Positions 27,375 through 35,739 of a stretch of DNA of 64,000 nucleotides are shown here, in pieces. The first letter of the stretch is position 1. Every line of letters starts with the position of its first letter. A program made the translations under genes and the position numbers. The stretch is from Gemmatimonadota bacterium. Lineage in GTDB: Bacteria > Latescibacterota > UBA2968 > GCA-2709665. Location: the NCBI GenBank assembly GCA_028873695.1, contig JAPPNU010000017.1, forward strand, positions 236,554-300,553, given 5' to 3'. Below the pieces are notes generated by a model. The model ran no database searches, was not told where the DNA came from, and worked only from the letters and a program-made list of their open reading frames with translations.

Positions 27375-28166
27375 CTACATCCCCACGATCTTCCTCATGC
27401 GGCTTGCCGTTTCGATCTGCGCCTCGCGGCTTCCCGAGACCTCGTGTACGACCGGAGATACATACCCGATGGCGCGCAGTTCGGCCATGACCGCGGGCCA
27501 ATCGGTATCGCCGTCCATGAGATCCACGAACCGGTGTTCGCCTCGGCGGAAATCCTTGAAGTGCACCCGTACTATGCGAGGCCCGAGACCGCGGATCCAG
27601 TGTTCCGGAAAGCCGTAGGCCATCATATTCGCGGTGTCCAGATAGGTTCCCACACGGGGGCTTCCCACGGCATCCACAAACGCCGCCATCTCGCGCGGGC
27701 TCAAGAGGAACTTGTTCCAGACATTCTCGATGCCCACGGACACGTCCTTCTCCTCGGCCAGCGGCGCAAGATCCCTGATCGCGCCCAGCATCAGGTCCCA
27801 CGCCTGTTCGTAGGTTCCTTCCGCGGTGAGCTGACCGGGGTGCAACAACACGGCGTCGATTCCCAGTACATGAGCGATTTCTATGGACCTGGCGAGACAC
27901 CTGACCCCCTGCTCGCGGTCGTTCGAATTCAGGCTCAGGAAGTTCCCCCGATCCGCAAATTGCGCAATCGAACTGCCGATTTCGATACCGGCGGCTTCGC
28001 ATTTTCCGCGCACCGTCCGGATCTCGTCGTCTCCCATATTCACGTCGGGATCGCCGCCGTCGCTGAACACCAGTTCCAGTGCCTCATAACCGGCGGCCCC
28101 GCACAGCTCCAGCGTCTCGTCCAGCGATAACCGACCCAGAATAATCTGCGTCACGCCAATTTTCAT
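27375..28166 (-). CDS. Sugar phosphate isomerase/epimerase (AP-endonuclease-2 fold)
   Basis: A 263-residue TIM barrel of the xylose-isomerase-like family. The four metal ligands typical of epimerases are in place: Glu147 (GIENVW), Asp177 (YLDTAN), His202 (RVHFKD) and Glu242 (VHEVSG). Relatives are D-tagatose/psicose 3-epimerase, hydroxypyruvate isomerase and inosose dehydratase. GGAGAA precedes ATG 28166. With the MDR and Gfo/Idh/MocA genes downstream it would fit an inositol- or keto-sugar-type pathway (inference). Confidence 0.9.
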   Translation of the reverse strand: MKIGVTQIILGRLSLDETLELCGAAGYEALELVFSDGGDPDVNMGDDEIRTVRGKCEAAGIEIGSSIAQFADRGNFLSLNSNDREQGVRCLARSIEIAHVLGIDAVLLHPGQLTAEGTYEQAWDLMLGAIRDLAPLAEEKDVSVGIENVWNKFLLSPREMAAFVDAVGSPRVGTYLDTANMMAYGFPEHWIRGLGPRIVRVHFKDFRRGEHRFVDLMDGDTDWPAVMAELRAIGYVSPVVHEVSGSREAQIETASRMRKIVGM

Positions 28167-28226
28167 GGTCTTCTCCTCGTGGTGTGCCCTTGACCGTTGC
28201 CGACGTCGCGCAACCCGACCTGCTGT

Positions 28227-29417
28227 TTATCCGCACCGCGCCCGCCACGAAATCAGGGCGTTCGCGATGGTCTCCGTCATTTCTCTCACGTCTGCGCAAT
28301 GGGACTCGATGCTGTCGGGAACGGCCTGGAGAAACGTCCGGATCGTACCCGCGTACTCGCTGACGTAGCGGTCTCCGTACACGTCGAGTTCCGGCTCCCT
28401 GTGATCGATCAGTACGCGCCGGTTCTCAAGCGGCTTAACGTGGTAATTCTCCGTGATCGCCGCCTCGACGACGGCGCCTTTTTCCCGCAAACGCCGAGGC
28501 ATGGCGTCCTTGTCGTGCATTCCGATACTCCGGGTGAACCCCTCCCGTGTGAAGTGGGCATGCACCTCGATCGCGGCATCGGGCCGGACGTCCAGCAGGA
28601 ACTTCCACAGGGCCTCGGTTTCCCTGGCCGCGCCCCTGCCTTCAACGAGGTTGTTGATCCCGAACTTGGGCACTTCCCCGACCGCGTTTGTCACGCTGTG
28701 GCCCACGTAGACGCCATCCGGATTCATCATCGGCATGAGGCAGAACTGCACGTTATCCAGAAGCCGTTGTGCTCGCGCCGTCGGGATGGTCAGCCAGTGT
28801 GCGACGTGCATGATGCCCCAGGAAACCGGCTCGCAGGACTGCATGGTTGCGTCCACGAGGAGTCTCAACTCGCGAGGCGGCGACTCCAGCACCGGCAGGG
28901 GCCGCCCCTGCGCGGATGTCCCGATTTCCCGGCATGTCCAGATATCTGAACGTTCCGCCAGCCGGCGCGCCTTCTCAAGAACAGAATCCGGTGTCTCGTA
29001 GGGCGCCGAGGCGACACGTACGGCTTCGCCCGGCCGGACGTCAATCTGCGCATCCAGATACGCATGCTCGTGATAGTCCACGTCTTCCGGGGGCAGCCAT
29101 GCCCAGCCCGTGTCCTGCCGCCACACCCACCACGGCGGGTACATATAGTTGGAACCCTTTCGGCTGAGCATAAAACGGAGCTTCGCGCGTCGCGGGGCAT
29201 CGCCCGAATTGCGCACGCGCACGTGAGCCATGTATTCTTTCGGAACACCCGCCCCGTCGAACAACTCATCCAGAAGTTCCTGAAACCACCGTGGAATCTC
29301 CTCGGGCTGATAGCCGATCTCATAACGGCCGTCGTTCGTGACACGCATCTCGCCCGCGCTGCCGCACGGAAACTCGTCGTCGATCTCAATGCCGGCATCG
29401 GCATCTTCGAGTCTCAT
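28227..29417 (-). CDS. M14-family zinc carboxypeptidase-like protein
   Basis: A 396-residue cytosolic protein. An N-terminal beta domain (about 1-135) with many Trp/Tyr resembles the domain found before M14 peptidases of the AGBL/CCP type. In the catalytic domain MMNPDGVYVGH (NPDG at 232-235) and AIEVHAH (His286) are clear, but the first zinc motif HxxE reads QSCE (Gln193-Glu196), so one zinc ligand is changed. It could be an altered carboxypeptidase or deacylase. ATG 29417 follows AAGGAG. A 162-bp MITE begins 14 bp upstream of that Shine-Dalgarno/TSD junction, in the 5-prime leader. Confidence 0.8.
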   Translation of the reverse strand: MRLEDADAGIEIDDEFPCGSAGEMRVTNDGRYEIGYQPEEIPRWFQELLDELFDGAGVPKEYMAHVRVRNSGDAPRRAKLRFMLSRKGSNYMYPPWWVWRQDTGWAWLPPEDVDYHEHAYLDAQIDVRPGEAVRVASAPYETPDSVLEKARRLAERSDIWTCREIGTSAQGRPLPVLESPPRELRLLVDATMQSCEPVSWGIMHVAHWLTIPTARAQRLLDNVQFCLMPMMNPDGVYVGHSVTNAVGEVPKFGINNLVEGRGAARETEALWKFLLDVRPDAAIEVHAHFTREGFTRSIGMHDKDAMPRRLREKGAVVEAAITENYHVKPLENRRVLIDHREPELDVYGDRYVSEYAGTIRTFLQAVPDSIESHCADVREMTETIANALISWRARCG

Positions 29418-29433
29418 CGATCACTCCTTCTAA

Positions 29434-29595
29434 GAAGTTGTTTTAAAATTACCGGTGAGTTCCCGAGCGCGAGCGAAAAAGTGGCGGTCAAGGCGGGAAA
29501 ATCCGCCCATATTTGTCTATACGGGTGGGTTTGACCAACGCCGACCGGCGCTTTTGCAGCCGCGCGAAGACCGCTGGGAATTTAAAAACAGCTTC
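29434..29595 (+). mobile_element. MITE copy A (162 bp)
   Basis: This element starts GAAGTTGTTTTAAAATTACC and ends in the imperfect inverse of that sequence (AATTTAAAAACAGCTTC). Perfect 3-bp duplications TAA flank it (29431-29433 and 29596-29598). It has the same 162-bp length as copies B, C and D and about nine bases in ten match copy C by eye. It carries no gene. It lies inside an operon, between the phosphosulfolactate-synthase-like and M14 genes. Confidence 0.85.
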
Positions 29596-30377
29596 TAAGG
29601 GCTTCCCGCGTTCACGCCGAGCCCCCGGCGATAGGCTTCCAGCGTCATCAGATCATCCGGCAGCACGTTGCCCAGATTTACCTCCGGTCCGTACCGGTCG
29701 ACGAGGGTCCGCCGCATCCGGTGGACGTCGTGCGGATTGACGCCCGCTATCCAGGGACCCGGCAGTTCGAACATGACATTCTCCAGTCCGGCCGTCTCGA
29801 CGGCCTGCTCGACCTGCCGCGCCTTGCCGGCATCCTCGTCAACCAGTTCCGCCGCCTCGAGCAGAACGACACGGGACCCCGCATCGAGACACGCCTTCAC
29901 GTCGTCGGCCATGGGGATGCCCGCATCCAGCCCCTCCTTCTGCCCCACCTCACCCAAAACCGTCAGTCCATGTTCTTCCACCGCCTGCCGTATCATCTTC
30001 AACTTCCACTCGTGCGTCACCGCGGCCAGATTGTCCGACACTTCGACCCAACGATAGCCCGCTTCGGCCACGGCGGGAAAATACAGGTCGGCCGCGCCCT
30101 GCACCTGGGCATACTCCAGGTACTGCCCCCCGGGAAACGGTTCGATATGATGCTCCAGGTAGTTCCTGATTTTCGCACTGAGCACCTCGTCGGACAACAG
30201 CCTCGAAATCCCCACGGCCACCTTTGCGAAGTCAAAAAAAGGGGCCGCGGTCTCTGTCAGATCAGACTGCGCCCCCGACCCAAGACCCCAGTCCACCACC
30301 ATGGTCAGCCCCTGATCCCGGGGTTTTCGCGACCGGCGGCGGCCGTCCAGCCCGCCAAAGATATGTTCGTCGTTCAA
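29595..30377 (-). CDS. Phosphosulfolactate synthase (ComA)-like protein
   Basis: A 260-residue TIM-barrel protein of the ComA family, whose known member adds sulfite to phosphoenolpyruvate to make phosphosulfolactate. Family motifs: KPRDQGLTMVVDWGLG near the start, FDFAKVAVG, PGGQYLEYA, and WVEVSDNLA. I place the start at TTG 30377, nine bases after GGAGGAGG, giving the family's normal length. The rest of the sulfolactate/coenzyme M pathway (ComB, ComC) is not in the window, so a different C-S or C-C forming role is possible. It opens the array that runs to 12970. Its stop codon TAG overlaps the MITE end. Confidence 0.83.
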   Translation of the reverse strand: MNDEHIFGGLDGRRRSRKPRDQGLTMVVDWGLGSGAQSDLTETAAPFFDFAKVAVGISRLLSDEVLSAKIRNYLEHHIEPFPGGQYLEYAQVQGAADLYFPAVAEAGYRWVEVSDNLAAVTHEWKLKMIRQAVEEHGLTVLGEVGQKEGLDAGIPMADDVKACLDAGSRVVLLEAAELVDEDAGKARQVEQAVETAGLENVMFELPGPWIAGVNPHDVHRMRRTLVDRYGPEVNLGNVLPDDLMTLEAYRRGLGVNAGSP

Positions 30378-30506
30378 AATGCGCACCCTCCTCCCGTGTG
30401 TACAGTCACAGTTCCGGCCGGGCCGAAACCGGACTCCGCAAGCCGCAACCCGCCGGCGCGTGCGGAGGTACCCGAAGCGCGGCCAATTCCTCGTCACAGA
30501 AATTAC

Positions 30507-30534
30507 TTGCGAATTCCAGTCCGCCAGGTATATT
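30507..30534 (+). promoter_or_regulatory. Candidate promoter of toxin-antitoxin pair
   Basis: TTGCGA (30507-30512), 16 bp, TATATT (30529-30534). It lies 49 bp upstream of the antitoxin ATG at 30583, a distance normal for these autoregulated operons. Confidence 0.4.
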
Positions 30535-30582
30535 TAAGGATGACAGTCAAAATTAAATCTGCCGTTCATAAGGGATATTGCC

Positions 30583-30834
30583 ATGCCAATTGCGAAAGTT
30601 GGACGTCGCGGTCAAATTACGTTGCCCCGGGAAGTTCGTCGAGCACTCGACGTTCAGGAGGGAGACCATATTGCCTTCGTTCGAAGACGACACGAGTTTT
30701 CCGTTCAGCCTCTGAACCGGACCCTGCTGGAACTGCGTGGAAGCATAGCTGTTTCGGGCCCCCAGGATTTCGACGGCATTCGCGACCAGGTCCTGAAAAC
30801 TCGGGCCCATGCGAGGACAGATGGCGGCGCCTGA
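30583..30834 (+). CDS. AbrB/MazE-type antitoxin (VapB-like)
   Basis: An 83-residue protein with an N-terminal swapped-hairpin AbrB/SpoVT domain: IAKVGRRGQITLPREVRRAL (3-22), then VQEGDHIAFVRR. This is the DNA-binding part of VapB/MazE antitoxins; the C-terminal 35 residues would wrap the toxin. It overlaps the PIN-domain gene by 14 bases, which fits a type II toxin-antitoxin operon that represses itself. Confidence 0.9.
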   Translation: MPIAKVGRRGQITLPREVRRALDVQEGDHIAFVRRRHEFSVQPLNRTLLELRGSIAVSGPQDFDGIRDQVLKTRAHARTDGGA

Positions 30835-31249
30835 ACGTGTCTCTGTCGACACCAATGTATTCTTGCGGTATCTGACAAATGATGTGCCGGAACAGGCCGA
30901 TGCGGTAGAGCGTCTTCTGCGCAGGGCAGGCGCCGGCGAGATTGTGCTTGTGACCGGCATTCTGGTGATCGCTGAGATCGTCTGGACACTGGAGTCGTTC
31001 TACAGACTCTCTCGCGTTGATATCCAGGCCAAGGTCCGGGCTATCATCAATACGCCCGGTCTTGAAGTTCATGATCGCATAGTCGTTTCTCAGGCGATTT
31101 CCGACTACGTAGACAAGAATGTGGATTTCGGAGACGCATATAACGCGACCTGGATGCTGACGCAAGGCATCAGGACCGTCCAAACATTCGACCGTCGGCA
31201 TTTTTCCCGCTTCGAGAGGCTTGAAGTTCGAGAGCCGGGTGGCAGCTGA
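30821..31249 (+). CDS. PIN-domain toxin (VapC-like ribonuclease)
   Basis: A 142-residue PIN nuclease. The acidic site is readable: the first Asp in SVDTNVFLRYL, Glu in IAEIVW, Asp in DFGDAYNA and Asp in TFDRRHFSR. VapC toxins cut RNA, often initiator tRNA or rRNA. ATG 30821 is chosen because GAGG lies 5 nt upstream; ATG 30809 would add four residues. The gene overlaps the AbrB-type antitoxin and ends before a strong terminator. Confidence 0.9.
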   Translation: MAAPERVSVDTNVFLRYLTNDVPEQADAVERLLRRAGAGEIVLVTGILVIAEIVWTLESFYRLSRVDIQAKVRAIINTPGLEVHDRIVVSQAISDYVDKNVDFGDAYNATWMLTQGIRTVQTFDRRHFSRFERLEVREPGGS

Positions 31250-31266
31250 AAATGTGTGAATTCAGT

Positions 31267-31308
31267 AAAAACAGACCTCTGGAACACGGATCCGGGGGTC
31301 TGTTTTTG
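31267..31308 (+). terminator. Intrinsic terminator of toxin-antitoxin operon
   Basis: AAAACAGACC and GGTCTGTTTT pair as a 10-bp stem around a 20-nt loop, followed by a T-rich tract. It lies 17 bp after the PIN-domain stop codon. The A-run on the left makes it usable from the minus side as well. Confidence 0.75.
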
Positions 31309-31448
31309 TTGCGGCACGACGCATCAGAATCAACGACCTCAAGATAAACCTGCGGTCGCGGCGAAACAAACACTTTTCCGGTACCCTCGGCAAAACAGGA
31401 TACCGGCCGGAAGCTGACGGCCGGTATCAGGAGTGAGGCCATGTGACG

Positions 31449-32066
31449 TTAAAATTCAATACCTTCCCGCGCCGGTACCCCGCTGGCATAGTAGTGTTTG
31501 ACCTTGCGCATCTCCGTCACCAGATCGACGCGTTCGACAAGCGCGTCCCATACCTTGTGACCTGACAGCACGAGTTCGCACCGGCGGTTTTCGTCGTAAA
31601 GATCCAGAAGCCCCGTCACGTCTTGCCGCCGCAACATACCGTAGGCGGACGCCGCAAGGATCTCGTCGAGAATCAGCAGATCCTGAGCGCCCTTTCGAAG
31701 CAGCAGACGGGCGGATTCGAGTCCCCGCCGCGCTTCTTCAATGTCCCCGGGCTCCGCGCCAAATCGAAACGTGCCGTCCGGCATCATGCGTTCACATCCG
31801 GTCGGATGCAACTCGACTCCGTCGATCCGCCTCAGGACGTGGCGTTCGGAGTAGTGTTCCGTCTCTCCGTCGTACCCCTTGTCGAACTGAACCAGGGCTA
31901 CCTTCATGCCAGCCCCGACCGCACGGATCGCCAACCCCACGCAACAGGTCGTTTTGCCCTTGCCGTAACCGTAGTAAACGTGCGCCTGGTGAACGCGTTC
32001 CTCGCCGTGCGCCGGTGGTATGACGCGGGGTCGCGATGGTGTACGTTTTCGCTTTGTCATCCTCAT
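31449..32066 (-). CDS. cobO: Cob(I)alamin adenosyltransferase, CobO/BtuR type
   Basis: A 205-residue P-loop enzyme that transfers the adenosyl group of ATP to cob(I)alamin. The nucleotide loop is YGYGKGKTT (32-40), and LLILDEILAAS is the Walker B-like strand. The C-terminal VERVDLVTEMRKVKHYY is typical. Start ATG 32066 has aagggg upstream; ATG 32060 is an alternative. It is divergent from the hpnCDE operon across 94 bp. I looked for a cobalamin riboswitch in that gap and did not see one. It implies the cell uses or salvages B12. Confidence 0.9.
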   Translation of the reverse strand: MRMTKRKRTPSRPRVIPPAHGEERVHQAHVYYGYGKGKTTCCVGLAIRAVGAGMKVALVQFDKGYDGETEHYSERHVLRRIDGVELHPTGCERMMPDGTFRFGAEPGDIEEARRGLESARLLLRKGAQDLLILDEILAASAYGMLRRQDVTGLLDLYDENRRCELVLSGHKVWDALVERVDLVTEMRKVKHYYASGVPAREGIEF

Positions 32067-32160
32067 ATCCCCTTGTGCCGCAACGTGAACTCGAATCCGG
32101 CTTCCTTCCCGCAGGCGCCTGGTTCTGGCGAATTCGACTATTATCAATTATCTTATACGT

Positions 32161-33090
32161 ATGGTAACCCCTGCAAAACGGGCCCTGGTGTCATCCTGCG
32201 CGCCCCGGACGACGTCACTCGATGATGCATTCGCGCATTGCGAAGCCATTACACGCGGCCACTATGAAAACTTCCCGGTGGGCTCCCATATGGTACCCGC
32301 CAGGATACGGCCCCACGTGTACAGCATTTACGCTTTTGCGCGTACAGCCGACGACCTGGCGGACGAACCCGGCCTGGCGCCGGCCGAACGCACGCGAAGG
32401 CTGGATGAGTGGGATGGAAAACTCGCAACCTGCACGGTCGCGCCGGATGGACCCATTCTGACCGCCCTCGGGGAAACGATCCGATCGCAGCGTGTACCCC
32501 GCCGTCATCTGCACGACCTGCTCCACGCGTTCAGGATGGACGTGGTCACGCACCGGCATGAGACTTTCAACCATCTGCTGTCCTACTGCAGGTACTCCGC
32601 AGCGCCCGTGGGGCGCCTCATTCTGCACCTGTTTTCCTATACGGACGCGCGCCGCAGATTACTTTCCGATCTGATCTGCACGGCGCTTCAGCTGGCCAAC
32701 TTCTGGCAGGACGTCGCAATTGACTTCTCCCGAGGTCGTATCTACCTGCCCCGTGACGATATGGACCGTTTCGGCGTTACGGAAGACGATCTGGCAAGGG
32801 GACGTACAACCAACGGCTTCAGATCGTTACTGGCCTGCGAGATCGAACGAACGAGGATGCTTTTTCGAAGGGGCGCCGAACTTCCGGATCTGGTCTCCGG
32901 CCGGCTGAAATACGAACTGCGGCTCACCTGGCTGGGAGGGATGCGGATTCTCGACAAGATCCTCGCAGGCGGATACGACGTTTTCAATTGTCGCCCGAAG
33001 ATTGAAAAACGGGATATTCCCGGCCTGCTCCTCCGCGCTCTCTTCCGGAACCCGCATGTTCGCGACGATTCCGGTTTCCGTTCCCTATGA
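32161..33090 (+). CDS. hpnC: Hydroxysqualene synthase HpnC
   Basis: A 309-residue member of the squalene/phytoene synthase family. The HpnC signature HYENFPVGS (34-42) is present, followed by the two Asp-rich motifs: ARTADDLADE (Asp64, 65, 68) and NFWQDVAIDFSRGRIYLP (Asp184, 188). In the HpnCDE route HpnC turns presqualene diphosphate into hydroxysqualene. No clear Shine-Dalgarno precedes ATG 32161, so the message may be leaderless or the true start may lie slightly downstream. Its stop overlaps the hpnD start (ATGA). Confidence 0.93.
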   Translation: MVTPAKRALVSSCAPRTTSLDDAFAHCEAITRGHYENFPVGSHMVPARIRPHVYSIYAFARTADDLADEPGLAPAERTRRLDEWDGKLATCTVAPDGPILTALGETIRSQRVPRRHLHDLLHAFRMDVVTHRHETFNHLLSYCRYSAAPVGRLILHLFSYTDARRRLLSDLICTALQLANFWQDVAIDFSRGRIYLPRDDMDRFGVTEDDLARGRTTNGFRSLLACEIERTRMLFRRGAELPDLVSGRLKYELRLTWLGGMRILDKILAGGYDVFNCRPKIEKRDIPGLLLRALFRNPHVRDDSGFRSL

Positions 33091-33947
33091 ACATCAGATC
33101 CTACACTGCCGCACTCGTGAGAAACGCGCGCAGCAACTTCTACTACGCGTTCGTCTTTCTGCCGCGTTCCAAGCGTGACGCCATTTTCGCCGCGTACGCG
33201 TTCAGCCGGCACACTGACGACCTGGTAGACGACGCGGCATCGCGTGAAGCCGCCGCCCGAAACCTCGCGAAATGGCGCGCCGAAACCCACGCCTGTTTCG
33301 ACGGCAGGCCGGCGCACCCGATTACCGTAAACCTGCACAAGGCGCTCAAGCGCTTCAGAATCCCAAAGGAACACTTTCTCAAGTTGATTGACGGCGTGGA
33401 GATGGACCTGGTCAAGAATCGTTACCAGACCTTCGGCGATCTGTACGAGTATTGTTACCGCGTCGCCTCCATTGTCGGTCTGATATGCATCGAGATCTTC
33501 GGCTACACCAGGCGGGCGTCCCGGGAATACGCCGTCAACCTGGGCATTGCGCTGCAGCTTACGAACATCCTCCGGGACATCGAGACCGACGCGAAGAGAG
33601 ACCGCATCTATCTCCCGCTGGAAGACCTGAAACGTTTCAACTGCACCGAAAAAGACCTCTTCGACGGAATCACCACGCACCGGTTCCGGAAGCTGATGCA
33701 GTTCCAATGCAAACGGGCGCGGAGCTACTACACGAAAGCGGCGCAATGCCTGCCAAGAGAGGATCGCCAGAGCCTTTTTCCGGCCGAAATCATGGGTTGC
33801 ATCTACAGCCGTCTTCTCAGTCGCATCGAAGCCGTCAATTACAACGTGTACCAACATCCGATTCGTGTAAGCAATCTGAAAAAGCTGGGCATCGCGCTTG
33901 AGTTCTGCCTTCGCAACCGGATCGGAATACGGGAGAAGTCGCCGTGA
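33087..33947 (+). CDS. hpnD: Presqualene diphosphate synthase HpnD
   Basis: A 286-residue squalene/phytoene synthase homologue. Asp-rich motif 1 is SRHTDDLVDD (Asp44, 45, 48) and motif 2 is QLTNILRDIETDAKRDRIYL. HpnD condenses two farnesyl diphosphates to presqualene diphosphate. It begins at ATG 33087 inside the last codons of hpnC and ends inside the start of hpnE, so all three proteins are translated in a coupled way. About a third of its residues match HpnC, as expected of paralogues. Confidence 0.93.
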   Translation: MNIRSYTAALVRNARSNFYYAFVFLPRSKRDAIFAAYAFSRHTDDLVDDAASREAAARNLAKWRAETHACFDGRPAHPITVNLHKALKRFRIPKEHFLKLIDGVEMDLVKNRYQTFGDLYEYCYRVASIVGLICIEIFGYTRRASREYAVNLGIALQLTNILRDIETDAKRDRIYLPLEDLKRFNCTEKDLFDGITTHRFRKLMQFQCKRARSYYTKAAQCLPREDRQSLFPAEIMGCIYSRLLSRIEAVNYNVYQHPIRVSNLKKLGIALEFCLRNRIGIREKSP

Positions 33948-35284
33948 GGCGCGTGGTCATCATCGGCGGCGGCTTTGCGGGTCTCGCCGCGGGCGTACGC
34001 CTGGCGGAACGGGGAGCGTGCGTCGTCAACCTGTTCGAGCGCAGGAAGCACCTGGGCGGGCGTGCGTACTCATTTGCCGATCGGACGACGGGCGATACCG
34101 TAGACAACGGTCAGCACCTCTTCATGAAATGTTATCTCCGGACCAGGGAGTTCCTGGAAACCATCGGTACCGGGGACCGCCTGCGGTTTCAGGACGCGTT
34201 CCGTCTGGATTTTCTACACCCCGGGCTGGGGCACACCGCCCTCAGGTTTCCCCGATTGTTGCCGGCTCCCCTCAATCTGTTGGCCGGCTTCATCCGATAC
34301 AGACCGGTCACCATCGGGGACGTCGCGGGGCTGAGACGCGTCAGGACGGCCCTGGCGGCGCCCTTGCAATGCGGTATCTCGGTTAACGACTGGCTGGAGG
34401 AATGCAGGCAGTCACCGGCCATCCGGCAATCGTTCTGGGATCCGCTCTGCATCTCCGCGCTGAATCAACATCCCGATTCCGCCCCGGCCCGGCACCTGAC
34501 TTCCGTCCTGAAGCTCGCGTTCCTCGGGCGCTCCGACTCAGCCCTGATGGGCTATCCCGGCGTGGGGCTCAGCGCGATGTATACGGACGCGGCAAGGCGC
34601 TTCATCCACCGGCACGGTGGTACGTGCGACGTCGGCGAGGCGGCCGCGGATCTGCGCATTGCCGAAAACGGTAAGATTCGGATCCGACTCAAATCCGGCG
34701 CGGCCGTCACGGCCGATGCCGCCATCTGCGCAATTACGCCGCCGGCGCTGTCTCGCCTGCTGCCGGAGGGGTTCGACGATCTCAGGACTCGCTTGAAATC
34801 CTTCTATCCTTCCCCGATTCTTTCCGTTAACCTCTGGTTCCGGAAGCCCGTTCTCGACCGGCCCTTCGTCGGCCTTCTCACCGGTCGTATGGACTGGATA
34901 TTCAACAAGCCGATGCTGTACAACGGTCGTGACAACGCATCACCCGGGCACGTAACCATGGTCGCCAGCGCCGCCCGCAGCATGGTGGACAAGCCCGACG
35001 AAAAACTCGTGGAGATTGCGATGGGCGACCTTCACAGGTTCCTCCCGGAATCCAGAAACGTACCCCTGGAACACCATCTGGTTGTGCGGGAACGACATGC
35101 AACGTTCGCACTACCAAAGGGTCATTCTCCCCCAACGAACCGCACAGCCGCGCCCGGACTCTTTATTGCAGGTGACTGGACCGACACCGGCCTCCCGGCC
35201 ACGGTTGAAAGCGCCGTGGAAAGCGGCCACCGGGCGGCGGCGCATACTCTGGAATACCTGAAGGCAAAACGCGTTCGCGGCTAA
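33944..35284 (+). CDS. hpnE: Squalene-forming FAD desaturase/reductase HpnE
   Basis: A 446-residue FAD amine-oxidase-fold enzyme that reduces hydroxysqualene to squalene. The dinucleotide motif VIIGGGFAGLAAGVRL (4-19) is followed by ERRKHLGGRAYSF; near the C-terminus GLFIAGDWTDTGLPATVESA is the FAD-binding closing motif. It starts at GTG 33944, overlapping hpnD. Its stop overlaps the stop of the convergent gene at 35281. No squalene-hopene cyclase lies nearby, so the cyclase, if present, is encoded elsewhere. Confidence 0.92.
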   Translation: MRRVVIIGGGFAGLAAGVRLAERGACVVNLFERRKHLGGRAYSFADRTTGDTVDNGQHLFMKCYLRTREFLETIGTGDRLRFQDAFRLDFLHPGLGHTALRFPRLLPAPLNLLAGFIRYRPVTIGDVAGLRRVRTALAAPLQCGISVNDWLEECRQSPAIRQSFWDPLCISALNQHPDSAPARHLTSVLKLAFLGRSDSALMGYPGVGLSAMYTDAARRFIHRHGGTCDVGEAAADLRIAENGKIRIRLKSGAAVTADAAICAITPPALSRLLPEGFDDLRTRLKSFYPSPILSVNLWFRKPVLDRPFVGLLTGRMDWIFNKPMLYNGRDNASPGHVTMVASAARSMVDKPDEKLVEIAMGDLHRFLPESRNVPLEHHLVVRERHATFALPKGHSPPTNRTAAPGLFIAGDWTDTGLPATVESAVESGHRAAAHTLEYLKAKRVRG

Positions 35285-35670
35285 CCAACCCTGAAGTTCG
35301 CTATCCCCTGTTCGATGTAGACCCGGGTCTCGAAGTCTACGGCAGTGATTCCTTCGATGTAGGGATCGCCTTCGGCATTGACCGAGGACAGCGGCAGTCC
35401 GTCGATCTGGTAGAAATCCTCCCCGTCGTGAGCCTGCGCGGTCAGTTCCGGATCCGCGCCTGTACGCGCGCTGAACCGGTCGTAGAAATCATCCGGAGCC
35501 ATTGCGTAGAGATTGGCGCCGGTGCCGACGTACTCACCCGTATCCGGGTGACGGCGGAACCCGCACCCCATGAGGAAGTCCGCGTGGGCGTCCAGGTTGC
35601 CCATCACCACGACCGTATCCCCTTCCTCAAGAACGAAACTCTGGAATTTCCCGATCTCTCGCCTCTTCAT
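35281..35670 (-). CDS. Conserved-looking protein of unknown function
   Basis: A 129-residue soluble protein without signal peptide or known motif. It begins MKRREIGKFQSFVLEEGDTV and has a repeated strand-turn pattern rich in Gly/Asp (VVMGNLDAHADFLMG, GTGANLYAM), compatible with a small beta-rich fold. Start ATG 35670 has an aggtac purine stretch upstream. Its stop codon overlaps that of hpnE by three bases, so the two genes are convergent. I cannot name a family. Confidence 0.6.
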   Translation of the reverse strand: MKRREIGKFQSFVLEEGDTVVVMGNLDAHADFLMGCGFRRHPDTGEYVGTGANLYAMAPDDFYDRFSARTGADPELTAQAHDGEDFYQIDGLPLSSVNAEGDPYIEGITAVDFETRVYIEQGIANFRVG

Positions 35671-35739
35671 CGGTCGGGTACCTCCTTTCGCGCACCGGTT
35701 TCGACCCTTCGAAGGTTAACCTTGATTCATCATTCTTGC

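Noticed and set aside
32067..32160. Possible cobalamin riboswitch between cobO and hpnC
   Set aside because: The gap is only 94 bp, too short for the aptamer, and I could not find its conserved core box.
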